This document shows, one piece after another, positions 15,301 through 27,300 of a DNA stretch of 64,000 nucleotides; within the stretch, counting starts at the first letter, position 1, and the number at the start of each line of letters is the position of its first letter. The translations under genes and the position numbers were made by a program. The stretch is from Limnoperna fortunei (Eukaryota > Mollusca > Bivalvia > Mytilida > Modiolidae): the NCBI GenBank assembly GCA_944474755.1, contig OX104113.1, positions 26,788,432 through 26,852,431 on the forward strand, given 5' to 3'. The notes below the pieces were generated by a model, which saw only the letters and a list, made by a program, of their open reading frames with translations, was not told where the DNA came from and made no database searches.

Positions 15301-18300
15301 CTGACCAACACCAGCTTATACTCAGGAAAGGTTCATGTGGTCTGCTATAAGATGGTAAATTAAAAGTTTGATGACAGATTTTACTAGAATATATAAGTCA
15401 AGATTATGGGAAGACAGCGGTATAACATAATACAAACTACTATTTAGATAAAGTTCAACAGATTATGTTTTATAAATAATAAACATGACCGCAACTTTGT
15501 AACTGAAATTTGACTGAGGAAAAGATAAATAAATCTTACTTATAGTCAAAATACAATGACCTGTCAGGTATTTTCTACCTATTGGTCAACCAATTCAGAT
15601 AACAGCTGTGTAAAAAACTGCTTCAATCTGTTTTCTTTAAAGCTCTTCATCAGTGATAGCTTGGACATTTAAATTGCAGCTACTCATGTGTGACTAGGGT
15701 AACTTTTAAACTTCTAACTCATTATACCCTATGACAATCTCTCCAGAAAAGTTACCTGAGTCATGCATGAATAGCTGCAATTTAAATGTCCAGCTCTTTC
15801 TGATTAAGAGCTTTAAAGAAAACAGATTGAAGCAGTTTTCTAAACAGCCATTATCTACTTTTGAAATTGATTGAGCAATAGGTAGAAAATACCTGACAGG
15901 TCATAGTGTTATTAAACAGAATTTTAACATTAACATTAACATTAAACAATTGAAAAAGCAATGTTATACAGAACTGAAAATAAATTTAGACAATTGATTG
16001 AATGAATTTGCTGTTTTGTAAAGCTCATTATAAATAACCTATTTTTTTACTTTTTTAGGGTACGCATTTCCATTCGGGTTTCCAAATTTGCTATTTTTTT
16101 CCTGACACGTGAAATTTTAATGTAACATAGGTGAAAGGATAGAGCTTAACATTTTTCTTGCAGTACGTAGCCAGCTGGGCCCCTAGACTAAAAAAATCCA
16201 GGGGCCCAACAATATAGTTAGTGGCCCAACGTTTTTCAGCACAAGTGTGTTTTAGCTACAAATCATGATCATGTACTATACAATTTTCATTATACTTTAT
16301 GGACATAAATTCAGAAGTTACTGTCTTGTTTTCGATATTGTTGCTACCTACATTGGACCACTACATTAAAGTAATTGGATATTTCAATCTGTTAGACACG
16401 TGTTTTTGTTTCCTGAAATTCCCAAAATTAAGATTAATTAAAGAATTATTTAGTGGACAATAATTTTATTGTATTATCTCTCAGAATTTAGGAACTTTAC
16501 CCCCTCACCCTCCCCACAGCTACCAGGTATTTGACTCAAAATCCTACACTTCTGGCATTTTTAGCTACCTTTTTTCATTGAAATTAGGGATTTATATAAC
16601 AAATTTTATCAAATTATTTCCGTATTACAAAGCAAAAGTTTTCCACCAATTTTCATCTTGTGAGACAGAAAAAACATTTTATTTGAAATCTCTGGCATTG
16701 AATTCATATCTATTCTGGTGATTTCCATATTTTATTCACCTTGTACTGGTTTCTGTCAGTATTTAAAATAGTTAAAGTTAAGTGGGAACCAGCTTACACT
16801 GTTTTGTTTATTCTCCGTTTGAAAAATGTCCTGTAAAACATTTCAAGACCATTTATGACACAAATGTCAATTAAATTGTTTTATCTATTCTGGATCTGGA
16901 TTATAATTATGCTACTTCACAAAATATCATACATGTGCAAGATTTTGCTATTAACAACATTTTGTTAAGGGACAAAGCTTGATATGTAAATGCTAAAAAC
17001 GTCTTAGCGTTCGTTAGTTAGGGCATCCTACTACACTTGCAATGTTCACATACTGGGCGATCTAGACACAGGCATCTATATCTTTAAATAATATCAATAT
17101 TGAATTCCGGAATAATAAAAATTTTACCTTTTTTACAAGAAAAATGGGCACATAACATATCTTTTAGACCAAATTTTTACATTTACTTGATAATTGTCAT
17201 TGCACAATCAAACATTCTTAAACAGTATTTACACAGCCAATAGTTTTAAAGTACCCTTTATGCCATCATACAAACTGTGATGTCACAATGCTATGATGTA
17301 ACTATATATTGTAAACAAGTAAACAACAACACAAGAATTTGAAATAAATGGTGATGGCAAAAAAACATGTTTTTAAAATTAGTAACTGAGTGCATTTATT
17401 GTATACAAGCTCTATGGTTACTAATTTAAACCACTCCACCTACTTACAAGTCCCTTTATATATATGAGAACATCCTGGCTTATTTCTTCTACATGTGCCC
17501 CCCCCCCCCCCCCAAAAAAAAAAAATTATAAAAAAAACCCAATGTATAAGCTATCTTTGTAATCTCAGCAAGATATTTCTGTGATTGTATTTCTAAAACA
17601 GGAATTGGATTATTATCTTCAAATTTTGTTCTTTAAATATGGATCAATTTAATACATTTACAATAAAATCTTTATTTTATAGTTTGTTTACATTCTTAAG
17701 TGCCTATAATTATCTCCCTTGGTAGACAATGTTTTAACTTTATGAATGTCTATTTTGTATAATGCCAAAAAGTAGAAATATGAATGTTGATTACAAGTCT
17801 TTCCATTTGGTAAAATGATGCATTTGAGGAAAAGTGCTGGATTCAGATACATCTTGTAAAAATGGTCATGACATGCATAATTGGTTTGGGGGAAAAGTTT
17901 GTGCTAGATTATGACATATCTCTATCTGTCGCAACTGAATCGGTTTTTCATACAAAATAAAAAATGATATGAATAAAATCAAACAATATTTTACTGGTGT
18001 TGCTTGCTTTACAGTAAAACAGTATAATGGATTTGGTTAAAAGTACATTTGTGAGCAATATAATATAGAACCTTATATCAGAGTTCCCAGGTGAATGCAT
18101 GTGCTGCGTGGGGCCATGCTAAAGGGGGAAGTGAACACAAGTATTTTTTTGTTTTGTTCAAAGTAAAATATATTTAGTTGCAATAGTGTATAACCTTACT
18201 AAATGAATTTAGCTTCTGTTTCAATAATTGAGTAATTTGACATTTATTTTGTCAAATTCTTTGTGGTTTCTGTCTAAAAAGAAATCAGACAATTTTATGC

Positions 18301-21300
18301 CATTCAAGGGCATGTAACTTACTGTTAAAAAACCATAAACTTGAATGTTTTGAATGACTACGTTGATAACATCACTGAAATGCAAACTTTTAGATAACAA
18401 AGTAAAAAATCAACACTTTAACTTGACAACAGCCTCTTAATTATAAGCCTATTGGGGAAACTTTCAACATTTCTTGCTCTCACTTAGGCACTAAGTTTAG
18501 TTGAGTAATGAGAGACCCTTCAAAGGAAGAGAAATAATTTTAGCTATGTCACATTAAATTTTCAGGGTGTCAGGTCAGATAGAATTTATCACAAAATTAG
18601 AAACCCTAAATGATTCTCAAGTAAACTCACAAACACCCAAAAAATAGTCCAGAAATGGGCTTTACACAATCAGCTAAAAAAAAGCCATACCTCATCTTCT
18701 GATTCTCTGACTCGTGCTCGACATAAATCTTCTGCTTTTAATAAATTTAGCAACATCTGGTACAGTTCTACTTGCTTGTTTTGTTTACTTGAAACATCTA
18801 CCTGTAATTGCACAAGACTTTAAGTAATGTTAAATAATGAACATTAGGTAAATTACAATAGTACAGTGTACCAAATAAATAGCAAAAAAAGTTAAACATT
18901 TAAACACAAAAAAACATTGAAGACAACTGATTCTTAGTTTTTGGAAAAAGATCATTATTATACAGAAACATGATTGGTCTTATAAAAGGGGTTTTGTTTG
19001 CAGATCATCAGTTACTTATTCAGGGCATAGTTTCTGAAATCTGTTATAATCTTCGATCATAAAGTGTTTATTATGATTCCAAAATTTAGTTTTGTTTGTT
19101 TTAATGGTGTTTAACACCACTTTCAGCAATATTTCAGCTATCTCATGGCATCCAGTTTTTATTGGGAGAGGAAGCCGGAGTACCAGGAGAAAACCCCGAC
19201 CCAATGTAGGAAAACTGACAATCCTTGTCAATTGAGATTGGAGTCGAGTACACCCTGTCCACAGTGAGACTCAAACCTGCAATCTCAGTGTTAACAGACC
19301 ACCTAACCAAAAGTATATGATTAACTACCTAAGCCACTCTGCCACCAAGTCCACCAAATGTGTAATTACAATCAAAGATACTACTGTCTATGACATAATA
19401 TATATATATATAAGCTTTGATAAAAAAAGTTTGAAATCGGCAGAAATACTTTTGACAAAAGGTGGTGCTTCACAAATATAACTCGAATTAAGGTATCTGG
19501 ACCACAATTGACCACGTGATCAAATTTGATGTCCCGGATGTCCATTGTTTTTCAATGAGGCTTGGTAATTTTCAGCAAACAACGGAAATACTATTTGAGT
19601 AATTAACTTGTTCAGAAATGTTAACATTGACTCAAAGTAAAACAAGATATTTAATTTCTATCATTAATTAGCAATACCTGATTTCTTAGTCGAACAATAA
19701 AATTAAACAGTGACTTCAATTATGGGTCGGATACCTTAAAAATTTTCTTATGAGCAAAACTGAATGTTGTTTACCATGACTTTCAGAACATAAGCCCTAT
19801 ACTCTGTTGTGTGAACAACTACAACAATTGTTTAACTGTGTTGTACTACTGATTATATTGATTACATGGAGGACTGTTCAATCATAATTGACAGGATAAT
19901 TACATCACAAGTCGTGCTTATCTTGATAGACTTCTAAAGGTCTTATTGTTGTATTAACTGAATTATTGTGATTGATGAAATGCTTTTTGTCCACTTACAC
20001 TGGCTAATATACTCTCACTTCTATTAAGGAAACCAGTATGCAACAGGATAAGCTTTCTATCACAGCATAAGGCTTATGATAATGTACCATGAAAATTATT
20101 TATTGATTTATTTAAAGGCATTTTTAATGCCCTAATCTTTTTTTTCTGTTTAATATGCATATCTTCAGTAACTAAACTGTAATAAGCTTTCACTTTAAAT
20201 GATACCATTAAACCATATACTTAGTGCCTAAAATTTGGGTTAAATGTTAAGTTTTCCTAATGTTTTATTATGACCCCTCAAAATAAAGATTTGGTTCATA
20301 TTTCACAATCTTCTTTTTTCAATCTGGATACACTCCTATACAACTGATCATCTTTATCATATACATGATAAGGAGACAAACTTGGAATGATTGATCCATG
20401 TCTGGGGAATGATTGATGCATGTCTGGGGAATGATTGATGCATGTCTGGGGAATGATTGATGCATGTCTGGGGAATGATTGATGCATGTCTGGGGATGAA
20501 CTTACTTGGAATGATTGATGCATGTCTGGGGATGAACTTACTTGGAATGATTGATGCATGTCTGTGGATGAACTTACTTGGAATGATTGATGCATGTCTG
20601 TGGATGAACTTACTTGGAATGATTGATGCATGTCTGTGGATGAACTTACTTGGAATGATTGATGCATGTCTGGGAATGAACTTACTTGGAATGATTGATG
20701 CATGTCTGGGGAATGATTGATGCATGTCTGGGGAATGATTGATGCATGTCTGGGGAATGATTGATGCATGTCTGGGGATGAACTTACTTGGAATGATTGA
20801 TGCATGTCTGGGGATGAACTTACTTGGAATGATTGATGCATGTCTGTGGATGAACTTACTTGGAATGATTGATGCATGTCTGTGGATGAACTTACTTGGA
20901 ATGATTGATGCATGTCTGGGGAATGATTGATGCATGTCTGGGGAATGATTGATGCATGTCTGGGGAATGATTGATGCATGTCTGGGGATGAACTTACTTG
21001 GAATGATTGATGCATGTCTGGGAATGAACTTACATGGAATGATTGATGCATGTCTGTGGATGAACTTACTTGGAATGATTGATGCATGTCTGTGGATGAA
21101 CTTACTTGGAATGATTGATGCATGTCTGGGAATGAACTTACATGGAATGATTGATGCATGTCTGGGGATGAACTTACAAGGAATGATTGATGCATGTCTG
21201 TGGATGAACTTACTTGGAATGATTGATGCATGTCTGTGGATGAACTTACTTGGAATGATTGATGCATGTCTGTGGATGAACTTACTTGGAATGATTGATG

Positions 21301-24300
21301 CATGTCTGGGGAATGATTGATGCATGTCTGGGGATGAACTTACTTGGAATGATTGATGCATGTCTGGGGATGAACTTACAAGGAATGATTGATGCATGTC
21401 TGTGGATGAACTTACTTGGAATGATTGATGCATGTCTGGGAATGAACTTACATGGAATGATTGATGCATGTCTGTGGACGAACTTACTTGGAATGATTGA
21501 TGCATGTCTGTGGATGAACTTACTTGGAATGATTGATGCATGTCTGGGAATGAACTTACATGGAATGATTGATGCATGTCTGGGGATGAACTTACAAGGA
21601 ATGATTGATGCATGTCTGTGGATGAACTTACTTGGAATGATTGATGCATGTCTGGGGATGAACTTACTTGGAATGATTGATGCATGTCTGTGGATGAACT
21701 TACTTGGAATGATTGATGCATGTCTGGGGATGAACTTACAAGGAATGATTGATGCATGTCTGGGAATGAACTTACTTGGAATGATTGATGCATGTCTGGG
21801 AATGAACTTACTTGGAATGATTGATGCATGTCTGTGGATGAACTTACTTTGAATGATTGATGCATGTCTGTGGATGAACTTACTTGGAATGATTGATGCA
21901 TGTCTGGGGAATGATTGATGCATGTCTGGGGAATGATTGATGCATGTCTGGGGATGAACTTACTTGGAATGATTGATGCATGTCTGGGAATGAACTTACA
22001 TGGAATGATTGATGCATGTCTGGGAATGAACTTACATGGAATGATTGATGCATGTCTGGGAATGAACTTACTTGGAATGATTGATGCATGTCTGGGAATG
22101 AACTTACTTGGAATGATTGATGCATGTCTGGGAATGAACTTACATGGAATGATTGATGCATGTCTGGGAATGAACTTACTTGGAATGATTGATGCATGTC
22201 TGGGAATGAACTTACTTGGAATGATTGATGCATGTCTGGGAATGAACTTACTTGGAATGATTGATGCATGTCTGGGGATGAACTTACTTGGAATGATTGA
22301 TGCATGTCTGGGAATGAACTTACATGGAATGATTGATGCATGTCTGGGGATGAACTTACAAGGAATGATTGATGCATGTCTGGGAATGAACTTACTTGGA
22401 ATGATTGATGCATGTCTGTGGATGAACTTACTTGGAATGATTGATGCATGTCTGTGGATGAACTTACTTGGAATGATTGATGCATGTCTGTGGATGAACT
22501 TACTTGGAATGATTGATGCATGTCTGGGAATGAACTTACTTGGAATGATTGATGCATGTCTGGGAATGAACTTACTTGGAATGATTGATGCATGTCTGGG
22601 AATGAACTTACATGGAATGATTGATGCATGTCTGGGGATGAACTTACAAGGAATGATTGATGCATGTCTGGGAATGAACTTACTTGGAATGATTGATGCA
22701 TGTCTGTGGATGAACTTACTTGGAATGATTGATGCATGTCTGTGGATGAACTTACTTGGAATGATTGATGCATGTCTGTGGATGAACTTACTTGGAATGA
22801 TTGATGCATGTCTGTGGATGAACTTACTTGGAATGATTGATGCATGTCTGGGAATGAACTTACTTGGAATGATTGATGCATGTCTGGGAATGAACTTACT
22901 TGGAATGATTGATGCATGTCTGGGGATGAACTTACTTGGAATGATTGATGCATGTCTGGGAATGAACTTACTTGGAATGATTGATGCATGTCTGGGAATG
23001 AACTTACATGGAATGATTGATGCATGTCTGGGGATGAACTTACAAGGAATGATTGATGCATGTCTGGGAATGAACTTACTTGGAATGATTGATGCATGTC
23101 TGTGGATGAACTTACTTGGAATGATTGATGCATGTCTGTGGATGAACTTACTTGGAATGATTGATGCATGTCTGTGGATGAACTTACTTGGAATGATTGA
23201 TGCATGTCTGTGGATGAACTTACTTGGAATGATTGATGCATGTCTGGGGAATGATTGATGCATGTCTGGGGATGAACTTACTTGGAATGATTGATGCATG
23301 TCTGGGGAGAATGTCAGTGTTGCTCCTTTCTCAGCCCAGTTGGCAGGTTTGATGTATTCACGTGTAGATGAAGCTATTCTTGGATCCTCCGTGTGGTAAG
23401 TAATTTGTATTTTGTCCTCAGATACAAGGTATACCAACTCAGCAATATCTTCAGCTGCTGGCTTAGATACATTACGGTGAAATTTCTGAATCATTTTCTG
23501 AAACATTTCAAGAAATCTTTTTTAAATGTATGATTCTTCTTCAGTCTTTCAATTTCACTTTCTCAAAACAAATTGTATGTTACTTTAACAAACTCCTCAT
23601 ACATTTCAGTAAAATAGTATATAAATGAATCTTACATAGCTGTAGTTTTAGCCTAAATGAACAACAATAATGTGTCTGAATATTATACAATTAATGACTT
23701 TGATATAGGTCCCTATCAGGATTTATCAGCCAGAGAAATGTAATATTCACCGAGCCGCTAGGCGAGGTGAATATACATTTTGAGGGCTGATAAATCCTGA
23801 TAGGGACCGTATATCAAAGTCATTAATTGTTTTATTACATGAATAAAACCACCATCTCCATTGATCAGAAAAACTGAGGATGTATATTCTATTGGAGCGC
23901 CTGCTTACATTTTGTAATTGTTGTAATGTTAGTTACCCTTAATATGTTTTATTTAATACTGCATTTTGATATCAATTTGCTGATAATCCTGAAATTCCAG
24001 TTTCAAATATTGAGAAGAGTATAATTTAATGAATATATCGCAGAACCGACGTGTTGTTTACACGCACGATGTATGTATAGCTGACGTCATTGAATTGTGT
24101 ACAATTAATACAATCAATTTGATTGGACGACTGAATTTATTAAGACGGCTATTCTGATTGGCTAAAACATAAAAACCAGGTCGATATCGGATTCCGCTCG
24201 ACTACTATGCAGCGGAATCGTGCAGCGTACAAACATTTTATGTAATTTTAGTACTGTTGCGATTTATCGTGACCCGAAAGTTGTTTTTTGACAAATCAAA

Positions 24301-27300
24301 ACCACGCAAAATTCTATTCATGTAATAAAACTCTTTATTTTCTTTCAATCTTCTGTAAGTCACATTTCTGACCATGATAAAAAAAAATATATTTTTTTTA
24401 TTTTCTCTACAAATATTCATTGATACATACAATAGATGATTACAGAGTCATTGTACATCCATAAATTTTGAACATTCTACTATTTCATAATTTTCCATTA
24501 ATTTTTATTTTTGTGACTTACAATAATGGGTCTCTCATTTTTGGAGGATGAACCATCCTGTGGACCAAACTTCTTGGGCCTCTTCCCAAAGTCCACATGT
24601 TTATAATATAAAAAGTCATCTCTGTCTGAGTACTCCTCCGTCATTTCTGTTGGTGTTTCTTGACGTTTAATTAAACCATCTACTCTGGCCTTGTTATAGA
24701 ATATCATTGTTCTCTCGTTCTCAGGACCAGGTGCACTGGATTTGTAATGATGTTCTGTAATTAAATTTTACAATTAAAAATTACTATTCATATATAAAAA
24801 GGTAGATTATATAACAAATAATAGTGCTCATAAATAATATATAGTTACCAGACATACTTCTAGCTATTTTGAAGATAAACTGCACTGAACATATAGGATA
24901 CTATGAAATTTAAGTGAAGTGGATTTTGAGAAGCAACCAACAGACATGCATTAATCTATTGATCTAACCCATTCAGAATACAAGATTTTCTTTCAAAAAT
25001 AATTTGTTGAATGGTGCTACTAAATACAATTTTGACAATGAAAATTCTGCTCAAATTTCCTCATAATTTCTAACCAAAGGTTTTTTCTAATTTTGACCAA
25101 AATAAAGCAACTCAACCAATTTAAGTAGTTTATATTTTTACCAATGCTGTCTGGAGGTTGGTGTTCTGAAATTAAATCTTGGAAGGTTGGTTCAATCTGA
25201 TATTTTAGAAAAGAATATTCAAAAGATTACAAGGAAAGAAAAGACTTGAAAGAAAACACTAGGAAATTGAGGGAAAAAAAATACATAATTACACTGCTGC
25301 ACAGATATGGAAAAGTGAAAACATTATAAGTTGCATTACACCTCATTCTTACCAACAGCATGTAAAAATCCAACCTCAAATCAATCATCACATAGTTCCA
25401 GAAAAATGTGCCATGGAAAAGTGTGGCAGAAAGACAGGTGGAAGGAAAGAAGGCAGAGGTAGACCAGTATATCTGATACCCGGTATAAAATGACTACCAT
25501 TCAGATAGTATTGCTTCCAAGTGCAGTAATATATATGTGACAGGTACATGAGTTTTTTGAGGAAGAAGATAAAACCATAAGATAATCTGGCTAATGTCAC
25601 AACTTTTTATATCCATTGCTAAAATATAACTTTAAACATCAACATTAGCTTATTTATATTGTTTTTTGTTTGGTTGTTTGAATGATGCTTAATGCCACTT
25701 TCAGCAATTTTTCAGCTAAATCATGGCATCCAGTTTTTATTGGGGAGGATGCCAGAGTACCAGTAGAGAATCCCAGACCTTTGTTAAGATAACTGACAAT
25801 CCTTGTCAATTAAGATTGGAGTTGAGTACACTCAGCACACAGTAAGACTGGAACCCCCAACCTCAGTGTTGATAGACCACATGATCGATAGTAGACAAAC
25901 TACCTTAACCACCTGACCACAGAGGCCCCTAGCTTATTAATATAATTCAAGGAACTAAAATTATAACACATAAATGTCTTACCTTTCAAACGCTTTACCC
26001 TTCCTGGGTCAAAGTACTCTACTACCCACCCAGACCTGTGATTATTTACTCTCTGCAGAAGTTTATCCATACGATGGGCAAAATATTCCTTAACTGTCAC
26101 CAAGTCTGTCACTGAAAATGTTATACAGGTCATACACATGAAAAAAAAATACTTTGAAATGAAATGAAGTAAAAATTTAAATAAGATAATTGTTGCTAAC
26201 AATATATGTCGAGCCTGTATTTATGAAGTTTATATATGAAATTACAAATACTTTTACATAATACATAATGGATTTTAAATAATAAATCTATTGGTCAAGA
26301 TGCAATCCTATGGTTAATTCATCCTTGTATTGACCAGCAATGATATGATTTTTTTTAAATGTACTGAGCAATAGAATTGATTAATCAATATCAGACTATT
26401 TGTATCAATATAAATGATTTATTAAAGCTGTGTTTTAATTGTGATTGTTTAATGAACCAGAGGTTTTTAAGACCCTATATCGCTCAACTGATTTTATAGG
26501 CAATAAAGATGGCATTTCCCTGATGCTAAACTGTGTCCTGTAATTTTCAATTTTCTACTAGCATAAATAAAATTGTCTCTGTTGAGACCAACCAATGAAT
26601 TTTGCTGTTTGGTTTCAGCTGATTTAATAGTTACAGATAGGGAGCTATTTAAACTTTATCCTGTAGGTTTCGATGTGAAATTAATTCCTACAATTGCAGT
26701 AATCATGGATTTTGGTTTAAATAAGCAAAACATAAATTTTTAAGAGACCATCTGATAAACAATTCACACACAATATAGCTTGAATAAGCTTTGCAGTTTC
26801 AGAAAAGATATGCTGGGACCATACTGGGAGGGTTCCCAGTGCTCGACCCACAGAGCAGCCCAGCACGTCCCCGGGTGGCGGATAGGGGAGACCCTCTCGT
26901 TGGGGGGTTGTCAGGTATGGAAAGCCTGACAGCGGACCGTGGGTAACGTGTTTGGAGAGTGCCATGCTCCTTGCACGATAAAGACCCCTTTTTGTAGAGT
27001 TTGAAAAAGAGTAGGCTCATTGTAGCCGGTACAAAAGGCTAAATTTTCCGCCCCTACCCAAAACTCCATACTTTTCCAGTGGCAGTCAAAATTGTATTCC
27101 CTGTGACCCATCCCACCCCCAATTTCTGTTGATTTATTGTTTGTTAACTTGTTCACATCCTGAATATAGCTGAAATACTGCTCGCTGGACATAAAGCAGA
27201 CATCCAATCAATCAATCAATCAGAAAAGATTTGAAAATAAGAGTCCTCTGTTAAACTTAGTCTAAAATGGTAATGGTTGCCATTTTTACTCACAAAAAAA

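Larger units (their letters stand above)
12457..18690. other. DRC7 intron 14
   Basis: The intron contains a hairpin (12903-13066), a TIR element (13517-15349) and a palindromic MITE (15556-15904). At 17498-17525 there is a run of 16 C then 12 A. I see nothing identifiable in 15905-18690 otherwise. Confidence 0.65.

Noticed and set aside
20357..23506. A 1049-residue repeat protein read straight from exon 13 through the array, and the opposite-strand repeats of GMIDACLGMNLL
   Set aside because: The frames are open only because the satellite unit lacks stops. Homology and phase place the exon 13 end at 23282, and the plus-strand frames have no independent support.
25142..25198. A longer 57-nt DRC7 exon encoding IEPTFQDLISEHQPPDSI
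   Set aside because: Exon 10 ends in phase 1, so entry at 25198 gives an immediate TGA. Only the 24-nt form at 25165 fits.
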